Shown piece after piece: positions 1 to 11,645 of a DNA stretch of 64,000 nt. The position numbers and the translations under genes were made by a program. Each line of letters begins with the position of its first letter. Position 1 is the stretch's first letter. Source of the stretch: Tubulanus polymorphus (taxonomy: Eukaryota; Nemertea; Palaeonemertea; Tubulaniformes; Tubulanidae); assembly GCF_964204645.1 (NCBI RefSeq), contig NC_134033.1, forward strand, positions 11,927,155 to 11,991,154, given 5' to 3'. The notes under the pieces were generated by a model. It searched no databases and was not told where the DNA came from. It worked only from the letters and a program-made list of their open reading frames with translations.

Positions 1-1048
1 TCGAACACGGGAGTGACATATACAGGCAATCGCTCCCACAACTACTGAACAAAACGCTCCAGACTCTGCCAGTGACTCGGCAGGCATCCGGATGCCGCGA
101 TAAGATGGCCGAATACCGAAAATATTTGCCAACAAATTCTTCTTACGCCGACGCTAAAAGTCAGATTCCGATCAGTGACTTACTTACTTTGAGGCAAATA
201 CGTATCAGACCTCTCAGTACAGACAATATACAGTGTTACTGTGTGAAAGATTTATCCAAACGTTCCAAGTCATTCATACTTTCATGTGAACAAACTCGGG
301 GACAATTTCCTTAGAAGTGTTTTGCATTTGCAACTTTTGTTCAACACCAGAGATAAGACATGATAAACAAAATAATGATTTGAATGATTTTTGGTCATAA
401 GACGCTGGAAAACAACTTCCGACAAGAATCCAGTTAATCTTAAATGTATCGAACCATCTCCAAGTATGGTGATTCGGCATAGAATATCTGATGGATGCAG
501 GGTCCAGCGACATACACCACACTGAATATATTCATTTATTGAGATTGCAAGAAAGACCCTTACCCTTACTGAAATTACAGCACAATCTTATTGAGAGTAT
601 ATAATTCTATTAGAGTTGACCACAGAGATTTGATAACATCGTACTCTGTACGGCCTGCCGGCGGAAATCGAGTGTGACTCTTCAGTTACTACCACGACGT
701 GTTTACCATATTCATAAGAGTCTTAATGCGTAATACTGTAATACGTTGTTGTCATCGTATATGGTTAATAAATATGTATGCGTTCAACTTGTTAGCATTA
801 TTACTTAGTTGATGTACGATGTGAATTTCTTTTGGTGGATGAAATTTCAATGTTAGCCCCCCCCCCCCCCCCCGGTTATGGTGGCAATAATCATTGGTCC
901 AATAGTCAACCGGCTAGGTTTTACTAGCTTTGGTCGTAAAACAGAAGTCAAAATGTTATAAATTAGTTTTCGCAGTTTGTTCGTTTGTCAGTCGAGCAAA
1001 ATACCCATCAGATTTCACGATCAAATCAGCTCTGATTCATACAACATT
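1..1048. other. AT-rich sequence with a poly-C run, nothing else recognised
   Basis: No convincing exon is visible. A C homopolymer of 17 bases lies at 857-873. Several short open frames here lack splice or start support. Confidence 0.5.
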
Positions 1049-1183
1049 TTTGGCAGTTGCCGCCATCTTCCAATAGATAAAAACTAATTACTAATAATAT
1101 CATACACCGTAGTGCGGCGTACTAGCCAAGTCCATTAGCAATCAATACACTGCACCATGGTGCAGACGTACTGTATGGGTTAA
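1049..1183 (+). repeat. Dispersed palindromic repeat family, copy A
   Basis: This copy shares an ordered set of words with 3264-3377 and, reversed, with 42656-42808: GCCGCCATCTT, then AAAACTAATTACTAAT, then a TACACCGNNGTGCGGCGTA-like palindrome, then AGTCCATTAG, a second CACTGCACC-type palindrome, and a GGGTTAA end. The identity is moderate and the order constant, as expected for old copies of a short non-autonomous mobile element. No coding capacity is visible. Confidence 0.7.
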
Positions 1184-1926
1184 AATGTTGCAAGTCAACC
1201 GGGTTGAATCAACAGTGTATGGACCATTCATGAATTAAGAGGGCCGAGGGACTAATCATTGTATTGCTAGGTACGATAAGCGGACATTTTTTTCAAATGT
1301 CGCGACAAATCAACCGTAAAACCGACGGTGAAAAGAACAAGTCTGACAGACGAAAATCAGAAGACGATTTCTGCGCGGTTGACACGACGACGCCGATGTA
1401 TTCTCCAGTCGAACGCTTGTACGATCGGTTTTAATCAGTCAAGTTATCAGTCGTCTTGTCGTCCCTCGTTCCGTCGTTATCTATCAAACTTCTAACAGCG
1501 ACGGCGCATCTCCCGGATCATCGGTATTCATCGCGCGTTCCAGCGGCGTCGTATAAACGCTCGCTCTAGAGATTAAACAATCCGTTTAATTTGAAACACA
1601 CGAATAAGAACGTTTTACAACTACTGGGACCGCAGTTGTAGCAGTGACAACAAAGGTGCGTGAGAAAAACCTCTCAAACCTGCTTTACGACTAGGTGACT
1701 TCATACGCGAATAGAATACGAAGAAGATTTCTTCAAAAGCCACGATCACACGAGCATTTTTGGCCCAAAGATTATTCAATTAAATCAAAATTAAAAGACA
1801 CATTTGTGTATATTATTAAATGGCAATTTGCTGATGCCGTAGGGAATCTAGGGGACATCCATATTCAATTGGAAGGGTCTAATGTCCAATAACTAGCAGG
1901 GAGTGATCTTTTTAATGACAGGTACT
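1184..1926. other. Non-coding stretch with a CpG-containing pocket (about 1290-1560)
   Basis: CpG dinucleotides cluster at 1290-1560 against an AT-rich background, without a persuasive open frame. It could be regulatory; there is no direct evidence. Confidence 0.35.
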
Positions 1927-2164
1927 TTAAGCCGGGCGTAGGTCGACCTTGCGATGTGACGCGATCGTCGCAGTGCGACACAAGTGGGGGCGTAAGTCGG
2001 TTGGCGACGCGATTGTCAGCGACTGTGTGCGACTAGTTGCTCCCAGTCGCAAGAGCGCGTAGATCGGTTGCGACGGTCGCGTCGCGTCGCAGAAAGTAAA
2101 ACATGTGCGACTCATTGCGACTGGCTTCGCTGGCAGTCGCAATGTAGCGTAGGTCCCGGCTTAA
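1927..2164 (+). mobile_element. MITE of piggyBac type with TTAA target duplications
   Basis: The element at 1931-2160 (230 bp) begins GCCGGGCGTAGGTCGACC and ends GTAGCGTAGGTCCCGGC, so its tips are inverted repeats (GCCGGG/CCCGGC). TTAA lies immediately outside at both ends (1927-1930 and 2161-2164). TTAA target duplication is the hallmark of piggyBac transposases. The interior is full of GTCGC/GCGAC words in both orientations and can fold extensively. There is no transposase frame, so it would depend on an enzyme supplied elsewhere. A diverged reverse copy lies at 45141-45416. Confidence 0.75.
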
Positions 2165-3263
2165 CAAAGAAACAAAGACATTCAATAACTATCAAGCAAT
2201 TTGTGGATGTCATAAGGGGATTCACAAGACAGCCCTATGTCATAGAAGGCAAACATGCCCAATAAAGTAACTTAGGAAGCGGCCATGGAAAACCCAGACA
2301 AGCATGTCAAGAGAAGCACTTAACCTGTCGACTCGGCACAAAAAAGTCAAACCCGTCGTGATCAGAAGATTTCGTATCTTTTGCGATAAAAACATTCTTC
2401 ACGCCGCTGTCTGTAATGGTATTATGAATAGCGGTCTGTAATGGTATTATGAATGTGACAACGTGTCGTATTTCCCGACACATCGATGATGACTGCAGCT
2501 ATGAGAGATGTTTTTAAGCGCGTTGATGCGAGCGTTGAGGCTAATAAAGACGAGTACTTCGCTAATCGGTGAAAAGAAACAGACATGTGTGTGTCTGAGG
2601 GAGATCTATAAATCAATAATCGAACTCACGCAGTCAGCGACTAATACTCGCACTTCAGAGTAACGCTATGAATTGCAAAAACAGATGCCGAGTTTTAACC
2701 CTCTTCTAAACAAGAGGTTTAAGAGGGTTTTTCTGAGTATCGTTATGGGCAGATTTGAAAGTTTTGACAAACTTAAGCCACACGAGCAAATTTGGAATGT
2801 GGCCTTAAGTTTGTCAAAAGCCGCAATCACACAAAGCTGTTCACACATTAACATTATTGACATTCTTGTCGACTTAGTTAACATTTCGAGAAAGGATGAG
2901 CTCATCCCAACCAGCAATATACAAAGTCCCCAATCCATGATTTAGACTTTACATGATTTACGCACGTGAATGCATTCTCTAAATTAAGTACGGGTCACTG
3001 GGGATCTATTCGGTCTAGTTTGACCCGGGCTAAAGCGTCTCCATGTGATTGCAGCCATATAGAATGGCCTCATATGTCAATAGACAAGTGATGGTCTATT
3101 GAAATCAGAGAATATCCCACAACTACAGAGAACAACTATAGGAATGCTCACTATAACCCAAAGTGCTAGAGATAATATGAACATTTCCAAAAATTCCACC
3201 CCGGTGTAATGAATAATGGGCATACAGCTTTAGTTTCTTTGGTTATCAATAATTCACTATTTT
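2165..3263. other. Non-coding stretch with nested hairpins around 2697-2820
   Basis: A direct duplication of CTGTAATGGTATTATGAAT lies at 2410-2453. Two hairpins are close together: AACCCTCTT with AAGAGGGTT (about 2697-2731), and TTTTGACAAACTTAAG with its complement (2762-2782 and 2798-2819, 15-base loop). A 90-codon open frame across this region on each strand is most likely a by-product of the symmetric sequence. Confidence 0.5.
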
Positions 3264-3377
3264 TGACAAGTGCTGCCATCTTTCATTAGAGTTAAAAACT
3301 AATTACTAATTACACTGTGATGCGGTGTACTATAGCAGAGTCCATTATCGATTTATACACCGCACTGAACGGGTTAA
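3264..3377 (+). repeat. Dispersed palindromic repeat family, copy B
   Basis: It has the same word order as copy A: TGCTGCCATCTTTCATTAGA, AAAACTAATTACTAATTACA, GATGCGGTGTACTA, AGTCCATTATCGATTTATAC, ACCGCACTG and the GGGTTAA end. It gives the clearest left half of the family. Confidence 0.7.
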
Positions 3378-4662
3378 ATCATCACTCAACGCAATTTGTC
3401 ACCATTTTTCATAAACGACAAAATGCGGCCACCAAATTGCATACATTAAAAGGTCAACTGACGAAATGCGATGAAGGTTTTTAAGAACCGGTGAATGTGG
3501 CCAACACGAGCGGAAATTCATCTTTCATACGCATAAATTTAATCCGACAACATATTTGCAGACAGACGAGAGCTTTCTCTCGGTCGAGTTTCTGATAAAT
3601 GGATACTTGCCGCGTGTTCAGTGCTCATCACCTTTTTTATACATTGCCTCATAAAACATCTAAACGCGTCTGTAAGAATAATCTATGCAGAATGTATTAA
3701 ACAGCTGTGATTGTAGCGGGACTCATCCGTGTCTGCGATATCGTTGTTATATCGTTAAATATTTTCATGTTTTCAACATATCTCGGAATGTCTAGATATA
3801 TCGAAAATCTTAATATCACGAAAAATATAAATATATTACGGCAGATCCAGTTTTTCAGAGATCTGATATATATATTGAAATGTCTCAGATTTTCTTCATA
3901 AATTTCTGAACTGTTCTTCCATCGAGTCTGACAGTTGTAGGATATGTTTCATCTCCAATGCCTAAGTTTTGATTTAACCTACTGCAGCAATAGCTCCTAA
4001 GTCGATGGCGATTAAGCCAACAGTAATTCTAAGTGTAACGAATTAACGGCTTATGGATAGGTGTTAATCTGAAGTTCGTGTTGTAACAGTACAACATTCA
4101 GAGAATGAGTTCATATCAGTGCACCAGTGAACAATCAATCAGGTGATTATTTTTCTGTTTTTTTAGTTCCTCCAGATGGCTTTTTGAATCCGATGTCATC
4201 ACATGAGGTAGTCTTCATCGCAGACAGAAGAAATATGGCATCAAATATAAAAGTTCAGAGTGACTATAAAATCTATAAAATTATTCTGATTTTTAGCATT
4301 CTCTGGGTATATTTTTGATAGTAATTAAACAGTACTCTAAAAAGTAGCAACGCCATAGTGAGATGTATAGTTCAGTAATAGCTCTTATAGCTATATAACC
4401 AGATTTATCCAGCCTTTTATGCAACTTATGCAACGAATAAAAAATATCTGTGAAACGCACAGCGACCGATCAGAGTTACGCAACTCAAATAGAGCCCTCT
4501 GATGATGATGATGACTATGAACGACTAATGCTCTGTAAATCTCCGGTCTTCTGCGTAATGGCCAATTACTGATGACATCTGACAGAATCGATTCAGTGGC
4601 CATAATTCAGTGAACCAATGGCAATGGGCACGCTGAGAGAGTACGGATAATGTAAGAGATCA
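3378..4662. other. AT-rich intronic sequence, nothing recognised
   Basis: Only short open frames without start or splice support are present. A short (GAT)n run lies at 4500-4512. Confidence 0.5.
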
Positions 4663-5000
4663 GCTAGAGAGAGAGAGAGAGAGAGGGAGAGAGAGGGGGA
4701 GAGAGGAGAGAGGGGGAGAGAGGAGAGAGGGGGAGGGAGAGGGAGGGGAGGGGAGGGAGAGGGAGAGGGAGGGGAGGAGGGGGGGATGGAGAGGGGAGGG
4801 GGAGAGGGGAGGGGAGGGGAGGGGAGGGAGAGGGGGAGGGGAGGGGAGGGGAGGGGAGGGGAGGGAGAGGGGGAGGGGGAGGAGAGGGGGAGGGGAGGGG
4901 GAGGGGGAGGGAGAGGGGGAGGGAGAGAGAGGGAGAGAGAGGGAGAGAGGGAGGGAGGGAGAGGGAGGGAGGGAGAGAGGGAGAGAGGGAGAGAGGGAGT
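4663..5000 (+). repeat. Polypurine tract, (GA)n grading into (GGGGA)n
   Basis: About 335 bases are almost purely G and A on the plus strand: (GA)n at the left, then GGGGA/GGGAGA-type units, then GGGAGAGA at the right. Long apparent frames on both strands here (Pro/Ser/Leu-rich on minus, Gly/Glu/Arg-rich on plus) are products of the repeat, not genes. Such mirror-symmetric polypurine tracts can form triplex or G-quadruplex structure. Confidence 0.95.
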
Positions 5001-6842
5001 TTTGAGGAGAGCCATATGTACTCTCAGACTGATAGTGGAAGGGGTAGGAGATAGAGGGATGGAAGAAGGAAAATATGGAAAAAGGGATTTGGGGGATCGA
5101 AGAGTAGCAATAAGTGTGACTGAGAGGATATTAGATGCTCTAATTCCAGCAACCGGTTACAAAATCAATCAAAATCATGATTAGCTTCATTTTAGTATCA
5201 CGTTGAATAAGGCTGGTTCCGGGAGACAAGTTCGAAATTAATATCACAAAGAATTGCGTAACTGTTACTCCTCCCTCTAATGGTTTTAGTTAGTCTAATG
5301 ATTTATGCGTAGCTAGGGAGAGAACAAAATTAGCCCCTGGACAACGATTTGAACAAAAAGTTCCAGTTTGAATAGAGAATTTATAACCGGTATCTATATA
5401 GCCAGCCGGGCAGACGGGTGGGCGGGCGCTGCGTACCGATTCTGGCAAAAATAAACACGTTCTACACTTAACTAGAAACTGTGAAAGGATATGCATTCAT
5501 TCAGTGGAGAGAAGTAGAAAGTGTTGTCACTAATAATGAATACATTGATGGTTATATAAACCACTGGCGTTTCCTTTAATCGTGCAACGTCCACAGCTCC
5601 ACAGCTCTGTCCTTCCGTTGATGGCTGTGAAATAATTGTTAGAATTCATTCACTAACGCAGTTTATGACAATTTATTTCCCTTTTATTGTTATCATTATG
5701 TGACAGCTCCACCCCCTCCATCCCCCCACCCCCGGGAGAGTCAACGTATGACTTTAGTGCTGAATAAACCATGGGGTTCGAGTTCACAGTGGTCTATAAA
5801 ACTGGAGTCACAGCTGAAGAACTGGGGCCTGTCGCGTTGGTAAGAGTTAAGTTAATTCAACTGTCAATGTAACATTTATCCAGCAAGTTTTTTGCAACTG
5901 GGTTCTGGAGAAAACACCACAATTATGATGAAAAACTCAGTGAGTATAGTGATGTTTTCACTAAATTCTATGTAACATTCTCAAAACTATATCATGGACG
6001 ATCACATATCTATGGAGATGGAACTTAGTCCTTATTGTACATGTTTAACGGCTTAGAATTGAACATTAAAAACGAATCTAGGTTTTCCCAAAGTGTTTTG
6101 AGTCGAATTTTCCTACAATTTAGTCTCAAACTAAGTAATAAAGAAGCATATGCGTAATTTGAACATATACGAATGAAAAAGTGTTATCAATGAGTGAATC
6201 TTTTGTTATTGATGCTCAAACCCCACCTAAATATAGGCCTGCATTGCGGAGCTCGCTGTACGATATACCAGGGATTTTTTTAGCTCTCTCTCGTTGAACC
6301 ACTGCCGTGAAACCATCTCAGAAACGCAGACGACGCATTTCTGCGATGACGGATCAAATGATGATTAATGTAGCGAAAAGAAACACCTGACTTTAATGTT
6401 TTCATCATCAAACGTCATCAATTCAAATCAGTTCCACACGAGGGAATAGGACGTGCGCACCGGCGGCACACCGTGCTCCGTGCCATGCCACTCGGGAGGC
6501 GTGCGCACATATTGTCTGCCGTTACAGACAAGAACGCGCGCATTACCGCAGCGTCTTAGTCGCCGTATAAAGAAAATCACCGAACTTAAAAGGAATCAAT
6601 CGCGAGGTGGAAATTGTCAGCTAAATTGATGTGACTGCTTTACTGAATATATATTTATATATATATATTTATATATATAAGACTATCAGTGAAATGAAGC
6701 CACAAGAAGAAACGAGACGTATACATTGAATGTATTGACAGAGTGGAGATAAAAACTGATCAGTCTGGTTCTAAAGCCCCTGAAAAGGATGTTTTCATTG
6801 GAACAGTGACATTCTGAATAAAATGGTATTGACCGCATTGCA
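5001..6842. other. Non-coding stretch, CpG pocket at about 6430-6600
   Basis: A CpG-containing pocket lies at 6430-6600 and a short (TATA)n palindromic run at 6646-6680. No exon is recognised. Confidence 0.45.
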
Positions 6843-7152
6843 GTAAGTGAAAGACTGACTGATTGCTACGACCAGGATTCAAACACATGAATCCTAGATT
6901 GATGAGAGACCAGTGAAAGACTGACTGACTGCTACCACCAGGATTCAAACACATGATCCCTGGATTGATGAGAGACCAGTGAAAGACTCACTGACTGCTA
7001 CAGCCAGGATTCAAACACATGAACCCTGGATTGATGAGAGACCAATAAAGACTGACTGACTGCTACCACCAAGATTCAAACACATGATTCCTGGATTGAT
7101 GAGAGACCAGTGAAAGACTGACTGCTACAGCCAGGATTCAAACACATGAACC
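6843..7152 (-). repeat. 66-bp minisatellite, about 4.6 copies
   Basis: The unit contains GATTCAAACACATGAACCCT, GGATTGATGAGAGACCAGTG and AAAGACTGACTGACTGCTAC. It is the same unit as the larger array at 20987-21735. The length is a multiple of three, so an open frame persists on the minus strand, but it is not a gene. Read on the minus strand, the unit holds a tRNA B-box-like word (GTTTGAATCC). Confidence 0.9.
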
Positions 7153-7863
7153 ATGGTTTGTAAAAACTGATAGCTAAAGCAACCGTATCTCCCAGACTTG
7201 TCACGCATATCAGAAGATGAAAAAACATGAGATGAACGTCCCAGATGAGTATCAGCCCGAGTCATCATCATCATCATCATCATCATCATCAGCATGAGTC
7301 TGAGAGCTGATACTGCTTGAGGTATTCATTAATCATTCCAGATGAAAGCAGATGAAATACGAAATCAGTGCTTTATTCATCCTAGTCTGCATCCATAGTG
7401 TCGTTATTAAATTGATTGTTGTCATCTTTCAAGTTTCCTATTCAGATTCTGTTGGATTAGCGTTTCCACTCAAATCAGATCTCGGCTAGATCGCGCAAAG
7501 TCATTTCTAATAATTCCGCGTTGAATATCGTCGCAATTAAATGAAGCGCCCGACACCGGAGTGATGCCGGAGTGATGCAGGAGAGATGCTGGAGCGATGC
7601 AGAGTCGGTCGCAGTGAGTTAATATATTTCTATAGCAGAGAGATTTACGCATGGCAAACAACAAATATTCAATTCATCTATCTCCATGTGAGACGAGTCT
7701 TGATTGAGAAGTCGTATCAGATAATGTAATCAATATGGAAAAAAAAACCAAAAGCCGAAATGTCTTGAAGTACATACAAGATTTATTTGTGATGGCATCA
7801 TGAATGTAGCCATAACCTGCGCAATATCATGATTAATTTCAGACGCAACCTTCAATACTTCTG
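7153..7863. other. Non-coding stretch with (ATC)n
   Basis: (ATC)n lies at 7264-7290. A run of GGAGTGATGC-like imperfect repeats is at 7557-7600. Nothing else is recognised. Confidence 0.5.
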
Positions 7864-8185
7864 TGGCAATTGAAGATTCAACTTTTAGCAAGTGAAGATC
7901 TACCAGGCATGCTACTGTCCACGAGGATCAATTACTGAGGCAATGTAGGATTCCACTCTGAGGATGTGAGGTTCAACCTGGTGCACAGTAGGACATGAAC
8001 TAATCTGGCAATGATGCTTTCCACTTGTGGCAAGCAATGATCGAAGTGTCGCTAGTGTGCAGTAGGACATTAACTACTGCAGCAATGGAGGATTCCACTA
8101 GTGGCAAGTGAGGATCCAACAGGTGCGCTATTGTCCAATAGAACATCAACTACTATGGCAATGGAGGCTTTCACTAGTTTCAATA
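7864..8185 (+). repeat. Degenerate tandem repeat, about 75-bp unit, 4 copies; source of a dispersed family
   Basis: Each unit runs GGCAATGGAGGATTCCACT, then AGTGGCAAGTGAGGATCCA, then ACAGGTGCGCTA, then AGGACATCAACTACT with substitutions. Single units recur at about 18845-18925, 28297-28390, 34748-34795 (reversed), 35400-35445, 44484-44515, 54885-54940 and 62480-62530. Several are followed by a CTTCTATTTCTTCCAAAT-like segment, so the tandem unit appears to belong to a larger dispersed element. Confidence 0.7.
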
Positions 8186-9479
8186 GTAAATACTTGTTCT
8201 CGTGCTTCTATTTCTTCCAAATTACAAATGAATGAATTATCGGTGAAAACCATACTCAAAATTCCTCAAAATTCAGTTGAAAGTTGATTGAAAATAAAAC
8301 GATGACATGTAAGACATGTGTCACAGTCTACTATAGATCACTATGTAAACATAGGGAAACAAGTCTCCACCCAGATGAGCCGTATATTCAGCCAGACGAG
8401 CCGTATATTCACCCGCTGTATGGATGAAACGTATAAGCACTAATTACGGATCATACAACTGCTGTATGAGACATAGAACATCACTGCGGGCGAAATTGAT
8501 GAAAAAATCTCCGGTAACTAATGAAGGGTCCGAGTATTGCACCTTAGCCTAAAGCAACGTCTTCGAGAAATAACTTACTGCGCTTAACTACAAAACCATA
8601 CTAAGTATACAGTACAGACTCTTGATTTTCCACCACTATCCACCACTGTTTGGAGCAACGGCTTTTTTGGTGGAGGATAATCGAAGATGGTAGATAACTT
8701 CGACTGACAAAGAACTAATTTTCTAAAATCGGGAAAATCGAAATTTTGGCCGAGGGTTGGCTGCAGTGACAAGTACTCAAACCAACTTCATAGACTTGAA
8801 CAGATGGAAAACATGGTATCAGTGGAGTGAGGCCTGGTTTAATACTCCTATTAAAAATACCTTTTAGATCTACTGAATGCCTCTCACTACCTAACCTACC
8901 CAAGTAGAAACATTTATATAGAAGAAGGAAGGGATTGGAAATGAGCATCGATGAAGCGATGAGTGTCCTAATGCCCCCCCAAAAAAAACTCTAAATCTAC
9001 TGAATGCCTCCTCTTTTTCTGAACATCTCACCCCAATGCCCTTTACTTGGATGAAGAGTATATGAAATACGTTTAAGGAATGTCAAAAACTTGGTCTAAA
9101 AAAACACAAAATTATTGTCTCGTTACCCTTGTTAAACGCCTTATTAGTTCACAAAATTCCATCCGGTGAAAAAAACTTGATCATCGCATCTAAAAATCAC
9201 GAAACTATAGATCCGTCGTATTTTGACATATTGAAATAATGGTTACGTTTAAATCCAATCGCAGTTTAATCCACGCCGATAATCCTAATCAATCTGGGAT
9301 GATAATCCTTATTGATTCGGGTTGATAATCGATTAACATCCAGTTCTACACATTTCGGTTCAATTTGACTTCAGTTTTAAAACATTGGAAACATTTGAAG
9401 TATATTTAACTGATTGTGAAACTGAACCGTAACTGCGGAACTACCAGGTTCAGGATGTAATCGAAATGTAGACGAAATA
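8186..9479. other. AT-rich intronic sequence, nothing recognised
   Basis: The continuation of the preceding dispersed repeat is visible to about 8300. Beyond it no exon, RNA or ordered repeat is seen. Confidence 0.45.
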
Positions 9480-9523
9480 GTTTGAACGCTACGGCGCGTT
9501 AATGAGAAATCATGAGTGAGTGA

Positions 9524-9772
9524 ATGTTAGAGAGAGAGCGAGAGGTAGTGTGCGTTCACTGTTGTCGCGTAAATACCCGAGCTTCGGCCATTAAAGCATG
9601 TCGCGAGGGAGTGCTGGAAGAACGGTACGCGCGCCGTCGCCACGGTCGTCCGTGGTCGAATCAATACGATCTGTCGCTAATCAAAACGACTCTCGAGACC
9701 GGCGAGGTACCCGGGCAGTCAGGGCTCCACACGGCTGGAACCTTTCAGCATCACCGCGGTAATTATATATAA
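9524..9772 (+). other. CpG-rich pocket with an ATG-started open frame of 82 codons, function unknown
   Basis: The frame starts with a real ATG (MLEREREVV) and is rich in CpG and arginine codons, unlike its AT-rich surroundings (CpG-rich from about 9480 to 9770). Possible donors inside it are GAG|gtaccc (about 9707) and GCG|gtaatt (about 9760). The minus strand of the same pocket also has an open stretch behind a TTTTGATTAG acceptor, so the strand is undecided. It could be a first exon with promoter, an upstream open frame, a regulatory island or chance. No family is recognised. Confidence 0.15.
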
Positions 9773-11354
9773 ACACAGTCTGACAGGAGGAGGATGCACA
9801 CACTGCCCCGGTCAACCCATATAATCATTTACACAGCAGGACACTGCCCACGCTTAATGTCCTAAAGTGGAACCTAGAACTGACAACACTGATGTTTAGT
9901 CAATTTCAATAGACAAGTTATATAGTGATATAGACAATTTTGTAATTCAACTGTAATTCAACTAGAGAAAAACCTACAATTATGGAGAAAAACTAAGAGA
10001 GTAAAGACGTTTTGACTCAATTCTAAAGGCTGTTTTCAAAACTGAAGACAATCGACTGTCTACATTTGAATTGAATAAAATTTGAAGGAAAACGCAGGAT
10101 TAAAAACAAAAAAAAGAGAATTTCGACATTCTTATCTGTTTTGAAAATGGCCAATGTCTAGTTGGACCAATACAACGTAAAAATCAATGGAAGGATCATC
10201 CGTAGGATAGGATAAACAAAGTATCACAAATGGTTCACTTAAAAAGAGGTGAAATCAAGCACAAAAGCAACTAACTGTGTATAACAGTTTCCATCATCCA
10301 GACTTTTAACCCTTTCCAAAAGTATCATATATTCAGTAAACTCACCAGATTTTTACAGACGGTAAGATGTTTCACTTTCATATTTAATGTATTTTCAGTG
10401 AAAATTGAAATTTCATCAAAGAAAAAATCCTATCATTCCACACAAAACACCTAAATATGGCCCTGGTCAAGAAAGAGTTAACTGGAATGGATTTTACTCA
10501 GACGCAGTAGATATTTATATCTAGGCACTCGCTAGCATTCGATGACGCGCGATATGAACTCATTATCGGAAACTAATTAACTCCGGCAAAAACTTTCATT
10601 TATTCAGCGGCTCAGCTGATATTGACTGAGCTAACACTTGTCTCATCGGTTTCGCGTCATCGCAGTTTTTAACATTTAATTGGATCTTAACCGAGTTACG
10701 CACTTCAACCCGATGAACAGTCCTCGTTGAGGGTTTACATTCAAAATATTCCCTAGATCCTCATTTTCGATCGGCAAAAACTATAGTAGCATTTTGCGGA
10801 TAAAGCGGAATAATACAGAATTTGTCTGACGGTCCTCTCATCCAAAAATGAAAAAATAAACGCAATCTCGTGCGTACTAGAAGGTAATCAAAATGGTTTC
10901 CATCCTCAATTCACTGTCTGATACCAAGTCATTGGATACCCGGGAGGGGGAGGTGGATGGAGATCCCTTTTAAATAAGACCTTACCGCCATCTACACACA
11001 AACATTTGAACTATCTAATACACCAGTTACTATGCATTATACAAGTTAACTGGGTATTTTCGATAGGTGACACCCAGCCATGTACAGTTTTGCTCTGTAC
11101 ACAAAGACAAAGCTTATCAAAAGTTCAAAAGGTTAATCTAATTAATGTTGAAGTTGATGAAATGAATCAAGGTTCATTTTCACCAAAAAGTTGGCTCCAA
11201 AATCGATTTATGATAAACTGAATTAATGAAGGAATTAAATCGTTTTAAGAGTTTAGCTGGACCCTGGATTCTAAAATTTGATTGATCTGTAAAAATCATT
11301 TTTCAGGGTTTAACTATGGAATTAGGCTACACATTGCGATACCTTATAACCTGA
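9773..11354. other. AT-rich intronic sequence, nothing recognised
   Basis: Only short open frames are present. Some sequence at 9960-10100 repeats words seen at 5890-6090 (AGAAAAAC...ATTATGATGAAAAACT, then a TCTAAATT-like segment). This suggests another old dispersed repeat pair. Confidence 0.4.
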
Positions 11355-11645
11355 CCACTTTGTAATACATACTTATTAGGATTAAGGCTTAGGGGAAGGT
11401 TGGGGAATGTATTATATAAGTGTAAAGGTAAGGACCTCGGATAGAAAAGTGTTACGATGTAGGCTTATGGTGATTTTATTGCTATCCCTCAACTCAGCGA
11501 GTGCCACTCAGGGCATTATCAACAGGATTGAGGTACCCGGAAAAGAACTTTTGATTAAGACACCGAACTGCGATCAGGATTCAAACCAAACCCTGAAGTG
11601 ATGAAATCAATAGTTGATGACTTAAACCACTCAGCCAATGCTCCT
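11355..11645 (-). mobile_element. tRNA-derived SINE-like element
   Basis: On the minus strand, 11643-11574 reads as a tRNA-like head. The A-box-like word is TTGGCTGAGTGGTTTAAG and the B-box-like word is GGTTTGAATCC, spaced as in a Ser/Leu-type tRNA with a long variable region. A body follows without a clear poly-A tail, ending somewhere near a T/C-rich segment at about 11360-11400. An internal RNA polymerase III promoter is inferred from the boxes. The plus-strand open frame across this place (11407-11601) is incidental. Confidence 0.6.

Noticed and set aside
2666-2945. 90-codon frames on both strands at the same place
   Set aside because: The region contains two hairpins, and mirror-image frames follow from the inverted repeats; no coding signature.
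4593-5184. Overlapping long frames on both strands
   Set aside because: They arise from the (GA)n/(GGGGA)n polypurine tract and show only composition-driven residues.
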